From Campylobacterota bacterium (GTDB taxonomy: Bacteria; Campylobacterota; Campylobacteria; Campylobacterales; Sulfurovaceae), in the NCBI GenBank assembly GCA_003646505.1, contig QMKT01000089.1, positions 1 to 8,028 on the forward strand: a stretch of DNA of 8,028 bases, in the 5' to 3' direction. The notes under the pieces are model-generated. The model was not told the origin of the DNA. It searched no databases and worked only from the letters and a program-made list of their open reading frames with translations. A program made the position numbers and the translations under genes. Numbering within the stretch: position 1 is the first letter of the stretch; the number at the start of each line of letters is the position of its first letter. This document shows, in pieces, positions 1 through 4,833 of the stretch.

Positions 1-738
1 GGCTGTGGCTTTGGGTGGTGGGTATGAACCGTAGATGTGTAGTTCTGCTTGTGGGAGTTGTTTGCGTCTGAGTGGCCATATTTTCTGTAGGTACAAGACC
101 ACATCCCAGTTAGGAGCATGACGAAAGTTACCTATGGTCATGAAGTGTTGACGTTGAGTAAAAGATATGGTTTGGATTGGGCACTTCTCCAAGTCTACCA
201 TGAAAGGCAGATGATGAAGTAAAGAGGCATCTACTTTAAAAGTCTCTACGAGTAATTCCATCTCATAAAAAGAGATGATGAGAGAGATGTCAGAACGTAA
301 AATGGCGGCTATCTCACGTTTGGCTATGTCTGAGTACAAATCTTCCTGTGTCATGGCTCGTCCTGCTTTATGGGCTTGGTGGCGAGCATTACGTAGGCAT
401 TGCAAGTCTTCGGTATCGAGTATCTTTAGTGCAGAAGGACAGTGCTTCTCTACTCTCCATCCAAATTGCTCTTCCATCATAAAACGGTCAAACAAAACGA
501 TATCAGGCTGGTACTCTGTGATGTAGGTATCAAAACTGTCACTGTTTAAGACTATGCTTTGACTCGTAATGCCTTCAGAGTTTAGATCGATAGCATGGTC
601 TGAACTTTGTGCTGGTGTTGAAAACTCCACTTGCCAGCCCTGAGCTTTAAAGGTGCGTAAGATACTTATCATATGGCTACCTGCTGCCGAAGAATTTGGT
701 TCAGGCCATACATAGCCGATGACTAGGACTTTATTCAT
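1..738 (-). CDS. GT-B fold glycosyltransferase (GT4-like), C-terminus missing at window edge
   Basis: An open frame of 246 codons starts with ATG at 738 and reaches base 1 without a stop, so the C-terminus lies outside the window. The N-terminus, MNKVLVIGYVWPEPNSSAAG, is the beta strand plus proline/glycine loop typical of the acceptor-side Rossmann domain of GT-B enzymes. Further family-like segments are LDTEDLQCLRNAR (residues 107-119), IISFYEMELL (about 154-163), GNFRHAPNWDVV (203-214, start of the second Rossmann domain) and LHIYGSYPPP (232-241). Members of this group usually have about 350-400 residues, so some 100-150 are missing, including the E-x7-E nucleotide-sugar region. The enzyme probably transfers a sugar in surface polysaccharide or glycoconjugate synthesis; donor and acceptor cannot be read. 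Its ATG overlaps the TAA of the hydrolase by one base (TAATG), which implies coupled translation. The far-left 60 bases are about 53% GC, well above the window norm. Confidence 0.85.
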   Translation of the reverse strand, partial: MNKVLVIGYVWPEPNSSAAGSHMISILRTFKAQGWQVEFSTPAQSSDHAIDLNSEGITSQSIVLNSDSFDTYITEYQPDIVLFDRFMMEEQFGWRVEKHCPSALKILDTEDLQCLRNARHQAHKAGRAMTQEDLYSDIAKREIAAILRSDISLIISFYEMELLVETFKVDASLLHHLPFMVDLEKCPIQTISFTQRQHFMTIGNFRHAPNWDVVLYLQKIWPLRRKQLPQAELHIYGSYPPPKATA

Positions 739-1598
739 TATCTCTCTACCTTTGTATTGATGAACTTCAACATCTCTTTTGCCACCTTTATATCATCTAA
801 GATCTTCCTATGCCCTAAACCCTGAGTGGTGACAAGTGTAGCCCAAGGCCACATTTTACATATCTGCTTTGAATGTTCTAAGCCTATCTCTCTGTCATCA
901 CTGTCATGGATGAGCAGGGTGGGGACATGAAAATCTGAGATAACAATGTCTCTCCAGTTATTGCCATATTTATGAAAGTTCTTTTCATTTTCACTCCAGG
1001 TATAGGTACGCATACTTTCTACAATGTTTAGAGGTATATGTAAGTGTTTGGCAAAATTGTCTGCAACAGCAGATATATCATGAATGGGTGCAATAAAGAC
1101 CAGTTTTTTTGTACCTAACCCTAATTTAGAAGCTACAGTAACGGCGGCACCTCCAAAAGAGTGTGCAACGATACACTCTACAGGACCGATCTGTTTCATA
1201 GCAGCCTGTACAGAGTCGGCCCAACCTGCCAAGTCTGAGAATTCTCCTTTGGAGTTACCATGACGTAAAGCATCATAAGAGATAACCTGGTAATTGTTTT
1301 TGAGCAGTATGTCTATAAAATGGCTCATACTTCTAGACGTGGTGGACCAGCCATGAACTAAAAGTACTTTAGCATGTCTGCTGTCTCCCCATCTGTATCC
1401 TTGGAGGGTCATATCATCGTAAAGGGGTATATCAAACTTATGTGCAGGTGATAATTGTATCTCTTTTTTGTTTTTACGTTTTGAGTTTACCGGAGTGTGA
1501 AAGAGTTTATGTGAAGAACGCACAGCAAAAGAAGGAGAGATACGACTGACTATAGAAAAATAGAAACGAATTAGTTTTAATTGTAGCGGGGTATGCAT
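738..1598 (-). CDS. alpha/beta-fold hydrolase, substrate unknown
   Basis: This 286-residue protein has the complete alpha/beta-hydrolase layout. LLVHGW (79-84) supplies the oxyanion-hole HG, AHSFGG (145-150) is the nucleophile elbow with Ser147, HDSDD (231-235) carries the likely acid (Asp235 by comparison with the usual G-x-D-D), and GLGHRKI (260-266) gives His263. The elbow begins with Ala instead of the first Gly of GxSxG. Residues 1-50 are a basic, partly hydrophobic leader (LIRFYFSIVSRISPSFAVRS) that may touch the membrane but does not look like a cleavable signal peptide. The ATG at 1598 has an AAAGGA-rich Shine-Dalgarno stretch about 8-13 bases upstream; an ATG seven bases earlier is out of frame. 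The gene overlaps the downstream glycosyltransferase start by one base. A serine esterase, lipase or acyltransferase role is possible; the substrate cannot be assigned. Confidence 0.9.
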   Translation of the reverse strand: MHTPLQLKLIRFYFSIVSRISPSFAVRSSHKLFHTPVNSKRKNKKEIQLSPAHKFDIPLYDDMTLQGYRWGDSRHAKVLLVHGWSTTSRSMSHFIDILLKNNYQVISYDALRHGNSKGEFSDLAGWADSVQAAMKQIGPVECIVAHSFGGAAVTVASKLGLGTKKLVFIAPIHDISAVADNFAKHLHIPLNIVESMRTYTWSENEKNFHKYGNNWRDIVISDFHVPTLLIHDSDDREIGLEHSKQICKMWPWATLVTTQGLGHRKILDDIKVAKEMLKFINTKVER

Positions 1599-1668
1599 TC
1601 GCCATCCTTTCCTTTATAACTCTATGCTTATTTTAACATAATAAGAATAGAAGTTGTAAAACATAACC

Positions 1669-1674
1669 ATTATA
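1669..1674 (-). promoter_or_regulatory. candidate -10 box for the hydrolase-glycosyltransferase operon
   Basis: Read on the minus strand this is a perfect TATAAT, about 70 bases before the hydrolase ATG, giving a leader of roughly 60 bases. No -35 hexamer is recognisable, which is common for sigma-70 promoters in Campylobacterota. The surrounding DNA is so AT-rich that other hexamers (for example TATTAT at 1638-1643) could serve instead. Confidence 0.4.
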
Positions 1675-1716
1675 TATACTTATGATAGTTATAAGATATT
1701 AATATAATTTTAAGCT

Positions 1717-1730
1717 TATAATGCTATACT
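1717..1730 (+). promoter_or_regulatory. promoter of the Cys-repeat protein gene (extended -10)
   Basis: Two -10-like hexamers follow each other: TATAAT at 1717-1722 and TATACT at 1725-1730. The second is preceded by TGC, making the extended -10 TGCTATACT. Transcription from it would start near 1737, at the left edge of the palindrome at 1735-1763. No convincing -35 box is present; the upstream DNA is nearly pure A+T. Confidence 0.55.
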
Positions 1731-1734
1731 ATTA

Positions 1735-1763
1735 TTAGTTATACAAATATTTGTTATAACTAA
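1735..1763. repeat. 29-bp imperfect palindrome, candidate operator
   Basis: The outer arms TTAGTTATA (1735-1743) and TATAACTAA (1755-1763) are exact reverse complements. Between them lies the self-complementary CAAATATTTG (1744-1753) plus one unpaired T at 1754. The site starts within a few bases of the predicted transcription start at about 1737. That position suits a repressor operator, or a hairpin at the 5' end of the mRNA. No regulator can be named from the sequence. Confidence 0.45.
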
Positions 1764-1799
1764 AACGAAAAATAAAATAGAAAACATAAAGGATAAAAA

Positions 1800-2213
1800 A
1801 TGAAAAAAATATTATTAACATTAGCAATTATAAGTACATACGCAATGAGTGGTTTCACATCAGGAACAAGCATGAAAGCTTTTACAACAGTAAACGATGA
1901 TAAAAGATTATGTAAAGTTTTTATCAAAAAAGCACATAACTATGAAGCAAATATGGATGACAGTAAATATGCGGAAGCTACACTTGATTCTTATAAAGAT
2001 AGAGTAGTTTCACACTGTAGTACTGTCGCATCAAGTACAAGAATGAGAGAGGTCTTGGCTCAGGGTGACAACAAAGTACTTTGTAAAACATCAATTAGAG
2101 ATGCACATAAATACAAAGAAACTATGAATAAAAGTAAAGCAGATAAAGAGACTTTTAATGCACATAAAGCAAAAATTGTTGCACAATGTGGTACTTTAGT
2201 GGCAAAATCATAA
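1800..2213 (+). CDS. small exported protein with two tandem two-cysteine repeats, function unknown
   Basis: I do not recognise a named family for this 137-residue protein. Residues 1-20 (MKKILLTLAIISTYAMSGFT) have the basic start and hydrophobic core of a Sec signal peptide; the cleavage site is unclear. The mature part is two copies of a roughly 46-residue unit with a 57-residue period (about 34-79 and 91-136). Each unit reads LCK..I..AH.Y...M..SK....T....K..V..C.T. The cysteines are Cys38/Cys73 and Cys95/Cys130, both pairs exactly 35 apart. Hand alignment gives about 16 identities in 46 positions. Both units look helical and charged, so each is probably a disulfide-closed helical hairpin in the periplasm, assuming oxidative folding there. 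The ATG has AAAGGA (1788-1793) six bases upstream. The gene appears monocistronic, with its own promoter and a strong hairpin 22 bases after the stop. A periplasmic binding or stress role is only a guess from the adjacent CpxP-like operon. Confidence 0.85.
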   Translation: MKKILLTLAIISTYAMSGFTSGTSMKAFTTVNDDKRLCKVFIKKAHNYEANMDDSKYAEATLDSYKDRVVSHCSTVASSTRMREVLAQGDNKVLCKTSIRDAHKYKETMNKSKADKETFNAHKAKIVAQCGTLVAKS

Positions 2214-2234
2214 AGACTATTTAACATAAACTCC

Positions 2235-2266
2235 AAGTATATGGTTAGAGTTTTAACCATATACTT
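2235..2266 (+). terminator. strong hairpin after the Cys-repeat gene
   Basis: AAGTATATGGTTA (2235-2247) and TAACCATATACTT (2254-2266) form a perfect 13-bp stem with the 6-base loop GAGTTT. The next bases, CTTCTTCTG, are pyrimidine-rich but not a true T-run, so termination may be incomplete. Some readthrough into the downstream operon is possible. Confidence 0.6.
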
Positions 2267-2310
2267 CTTCTGATCAACATTCCAAACACTTCAACCTTTT
2301 CAACCATATC

Positions 2311-2348
2311 GTTAAGATTCGTTAATAAATCAGTAAAACTCCGTTTAA
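2311..2348 (+). promoter_or_regulatory. four direct half-sites resembling a CpxR/OmpR-family box
   Basis: GTTAA occurs at 2311-2315 and 2321-2325, GTAAA at 2333-2337 and GTTTAA at 2343-2348. Spacing within each pair is 10 bp, with 12 bp between the pairs. The E. coli CpxR box is GTAAA-N5-GTAAA, and dimeric OmpR-family regulators generally bind tandem repeats about one helical turn apart. The array ends about 10 bases before the likely -10 box (2359-2364), the right place for activation of the operon by its own response regulator. That this regulator binds here is an inference. Confidence 0.5.
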
Positions 2349-2358
2349 CTTCATCCTT

Positions 2359-2364
2359 CATAAT
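2359..2364 (+). promoter_or_regulatory. candidate -10 box of the Spy/CpxP-like operon
   Basis: CATAAT matches TATAAT at five of six positions and would start transcription near 2371, giving a leader of about 35 bases. The -35 zone overlaps the last half-sites of the direct-repeat array, as expected for an activator-dependent promoter. Confidence 0.45.
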
Positions 2365-2406
2365 ACCAATGTCGAAAGATAAAAATTAATTTATAAAGGC
2401 TTGAAC

Positions 2407-2874
2407 ATGAAAACATTAAAAGTATTAACGATAGTAGCAATAACAGGATTGGCAGGAACAGTAGCAGCAAATGCTTGTCCTTCAAATGGACAAAAAAATG
2501 AGCAGTGTCAAACAAATAAACAAGATAAGTGTCAAAAAAATAAGTACCAGAAACACAGAGCTAACAAAAATGAAATGAAAAAGATCTTTCAACAGCTTGA
2601 TCTTACATCTGAACAAAGAACAGCTATGAAGTCACAGCGTAAAGACATGCGTGGACAAATGAAAGCCAATAGAGCAGAGCATGGTAAACGAGGTATGTCT
2701 GGTATGAGTACATTTGTCTCCGCCGAAGGATTTGACAAGCAGGGGTTTATGGATATGGCAACTAAAAGAGGTCAAAAGATGATTGAAATGCGTGCAAATA
2801 TGTTTGAACAAAAAATGAATATCTTAACTGCAGAGCAAAGAGTGAAGCTTGCAAAACTTCTTCAAGAGAAGTAA
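2407..2874 (+). CDS. Spy/CpxP-family periplasmic LTxxQ protein
   Basis: This 155-residue protein has a clear Sec signal peptide (MKTLKVLTIVAITGLAGTVAANA) with a likely signal peptidase I cut after Ala23. It carries the two LTxxQ motifs that define the Spy/CpxP group: LTSEQ (66-70) and LTAEQ (140-144). The region between is helical, rich in Met, Arg and Lys, as in Spy, CpxP and ZraP. Those proteins act as ATP-independent periplasmic chaperones, and CpxP also restrains the sensor CpxA. An unusual feature is a Lys/Gln/Asn-rich segment after the signal with three cysteines (Cys24, Cys34, Cys42), which could bind metal or form disulfides. ATG at 2407 is preferred over an in-frame TTG at 2401, because AAAGG at 2395-2399 is seven bases before the ATG but only one base from the TTG. 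The response regulator gene starts 18 bases after the stop, so this is the first gene of a three-gene operon. Confidence 0.88.
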   Translation: MKTLKVLTIVAITGLAGTVAANACPSNGQKNEQCQTNKQDKCQKNKYQKHRANKNEMKKIFQQLDLTSEQRTAMKSQRKDMRGQMKANRAEHGKRGMSGMSTFVSAEGFDKQGFMDMATKRGQKMIEMRANMFEQKMNILTAEQRVKLAKLLQEK

Positions 2875-2892
2875 AAATCGTTATAATAGCCT

Positions 2893-3546
2893 ATGACAAA
2901 GATATTGATGATAGAAGATGATGCGCAATACGCGTCACTTTTAAGTACATACCTCAAACAGTACAACATAGAAGTCACCAATTATGAAGACCCGTATCTG
3001 GGTCTGAGTGCGGGTGTGGAGAAGTATGATCTTCTTATACTCGATCTCACTTTGCCTGGTATGGACGGTCTAGAAGTGTGTAAAGAGGTGGTGAGTAAAT
3101 ATGACATCCCTATTATTATCTCTTCTGCACGTTCTGACCTGTCTGACAAAGTCATAGGCTTACAGCTGGGTGCAGATGATTATCTTCCTAAGCCTTATGA
3201 CCCTCAAGAGATGTATGCGCGTATTATTTCCCTTCTGCGCCGTTATAAAAAAAACAACTCACTTGAAGTGCCAACGTATAGGCTAATGTTGGATGAAGAG
3301 AAAGAGACAGTGTTGTTAGATAGTGTTATTTTAGATCTTACCGCTGCCGAGTACGCAGTACTTAAGCTTCTCATACAACACAGAGGGGCAACAGTATCAA
3401 AAGAACAGATACTGTATGACTCTGAAGTTTTTCAGCAAGGATCAGACGGTTCATTGGCTGTTATCTTGAATCGTCTTAGAAAGAAACTGGGAGAAGATAT
3501 ACAGCTAAAAACAGTGCGTGGTGTAGGCTACAGGCTGCTGTCATGA
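2893..3546 (+). CDS. OmpR/PhoB-family response regulator (CpxR/ArsR-like)
   Basis: The 217-residue protein has a receiver domain (about 2-118) and a C-terminal winged helix (about 128-216). Receiver residues are all present: acidic pocket Glu8-Asp9, phosphoacceptor Asp51 in LLILDLTLPGMDG, Ser78-Ala79 at the switch position, and Lys100 in DYLPKP. The DNA-binding part shows LDLTAAEYAVLKLL, the recognition-helix stretch LAVILNRLRKKLG (188-200) and the wing VRGVGYRLL (208-216). It should be phosphorylated by the kinase encoded just downstream, whose ATG overlaps this gene's TGA (ATGA). Location after a CpxP-like gene suggests a role in envelope stress. It has no recognisable Shine-Dalgarno sequence: the 18 bases before ATG read AAATCGTTATAATAGCCT. 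Translation probably depends on coupling to the upstream stop, or on a separate transcript starting at or near the ATG. Confidence 0.95.
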   Translation: MTKILMIEDDAQYASLLSTYLKQYNIEVTNYEDPYLGLSAGVEKYDLLILDLTLPGMDGLEVCKEVVSKYDIPIIISSARSDLSDKVIGLQLGADDYLPKPYDPQEMYARIISLLRRYKKNNSLEVPTYRLMLDEEKETVLLDSVILDLTAAEYAVLKLLIQHRGATVSKEQILYDSEVFQQGSDGSLAVILNRLRKKLGEDIQLKTVRGVGYRLLS

Positions 3547-4784
3547 GTATTTATAACAAGATACGTATTATTTTTTTAGTCTCCATACTTTTTGTAAGTG
3601 CATTTTTTGCTGCTTCTTTTTACATTCAAAAATCTCAGCATATTCAAAAAATAGAAAAAAGATATATGCAAACCGCTCTTTTTCTACATAGACACTTTAG
3701 ACAAAGTATCAGACACAATAACGGGGGTGACTTTACAGATGGCACGGTAAAACTTTATTTGAAAGAGAGTGGCTTTAGACTAATCCTGGATGAAGATAAG
3801 AAACAAAATATTAAAAATAAAGCAAAAGTACTTCAAAAAAGAAAAGTGCTGCGTAGTCAGTTTAATATACTCAAAATGAAGCATAAAATGTATCTTTCTT
3901 TAGATCATCCGCGTTTTCACCTTTTGCTTGTAGATAAAAAAGAACAAACGCCACCATGGCAGCTCCTTTTAGGGTATATACTCTCTTTACTCTTTTTAGT
4001 CGCACTCTATGTTTGGCTCACCAGGAGCTTAAAACCTCTTAAAATGTTGCAAAACAAAATACAAAAGGTCGCAGAGGGTGACTTGAGTGTGTCATTTAAA
4101 AGTGATAAAAAAGATGAGGTTGCAGATGTTTCCAATGCCTTTGATGATGCCTTGAGAAAACTGGAATCTCTCATAGACTCACGCCAGCTCTTTTTACGTG
4201 CCGTTATGCATGAACTTAAAACCCCTATAGGAAAAGGTAAGATACTCAATGCTTTTTTAGAAGAAGATAAACTAAAAAATGGCTATGAGGACGTATTTGA
4301 TCGTTTAGAACTTTTACTTAATGAGTTTGCAAAGATAGAACAAATGCTAAGTTCAAATTATGAACTTAAGCTAGTAAACTATAATGCGAAAGACCTGATT
4401 GATCAGGCTTTGGAACTGATGATCATGGATGAAGAAGATTTAGAACAACAGGTGAACATCACAGAGAAATCTCCGCTAATACTTTCTACAGACTTTACCT
4501 TATTTCCACTAGCACTAAAAAATCTTATAGACAACGCTATTAAGTATGCACCAGACAGTAAAGTAGAGATAGTCATCCACAAAGATGGTATTTCCATTCT
4601 CAATAACGGACTACAATTTACAGATAATATAGAAACCTATTTTAAGCCTTTCCATGGAAAAGGTGAGGGCTTGGGTTTAGGACTTTATATTGTGCATAAC
4701 ATTATGGAGATGTTGAAGTTGGAATTGGCTTATAGATATGAAGATAATAAAAATAGTTTTAACCTTATAAAACCTCATATATAG
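3543..4784 (+). CDS. membrane sensor histidine kinase, ArsS/CpxA-like
   Basis: This 413-residue inner-membrane kinase has a first transmembrane helix at about 8-27, a Lys-rich periplasmic loop (about 28-138), a second helix at 139-159 and a HAMP linker (about 160-211, with SLKPLKML and the GDLSVSF turn). The H-box LRAVMHELKTPIGKGK places the phosphorylated histidine at 223; this wording resembles the ArsS family of Campylobacterota. The ATPase domain shows the N-box NLIDNAIKYAP (Asn331), an F-box FKPF (367-370) and the G2 box GEGLGLGL (374-381). The G1 position reads ISILNNG (350-356), with Asn where most kinases have the adenine-binding Asp. Translation is coupled to the response regulator by the ATGA overlap, so they form a cognate pair. 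By analogy with CpxA the LTxxQ protein may modulate its periplasmic loop; the real stimulus (pH, metals, misfolded protein) cannot be read from sequence. Confidence 0.93.
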   Translation: MSIYNKIRIIFLVSILFVSAFFAASFYIQKSQHIQKIEKRYMQTALFLHRHFRQSIRHNNGGDFTDGTVKLYLKESGFRLILDEDKKQNIKNKAKVLQKRKVLRSQFNILKMKHKMYLSLDHPRFHLLLVDKKEQTPPWQLLLGYILSLLFLVALYVWLTRSLKPLKMLQNKIQKVAEGDLSVSFKSDKKDEVADVSNAFDDALRKLESLIDSRQLFLRAVMHELKTPIGKGKILNAFLEEDKLKNGYEDVFDRLELLLNEFAKIEQMLSSNYELKLVNYNAKDLIDQALELMIMDEEDLEQQVNITEKSPLILSTDFTLFPLALKNLIDNAIKYAPDSKVEIVIHKDGISILNNGLQFTDNIETYFKPFHGKGEGLGLGLYIVHNIMEMLKLELAYRYEDNKNSFNLIKPHI

Positions 4785-4821
4785 TACATTTTATATAGTG
4801 AGGTCAGATTACATGACTTTT
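4773..4821. terminator. weak hairpins in the convergent gap between two kinase genes
   Basis: CCTCA-TATATA (4773-4783) pairs with TATATA-TGAGG (4792-4803, G4798 bulged) around an 8-base loop; the left arm overlaps the stop of the plus-strand kinase gene. A second small stem follows, AGGTCA (4801-4806) with TGACTT (4814-4819, one G-T pair), and runs into TTTT at 4818-4821. The two hairpins share bases and could be alternatives. Together they are the only terminator-like signals in the 49-base gap, and neither is strong. Confidence 0.35.
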
Positions 4822-4833
4822 AGCTATTCAGTT

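Noticed and set aside
275..526. 83-codon plus-strand open frame
   Set aside because: It lies wholly inside the minus-strand glycosyltransferase, whose frame shows clear family motifs; the plus-strand translation has no recognisable features or ribosome site.
2060..2260. 66-codon minus-strand open frame antisense to the Cys-repeat gene
   Set aside because: It starts inside the hairpin at 2235-2266 and mirrors the coding strand of a supported gene; no ribosome binding site.
2401..2406. TTG at 2401 as start of the Spy/CpxP-like gene
   Set aside because: It lies one base after the AAAGG site, too close for initiation; ATG at 2407 has a seven-base spacing.
4007..4603. Minus-strand open frames antisense to the ArsS/CpxA-like kinase
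   Set aside because: They are shadows of the kinase, which has complete domain motifs in its own frame.
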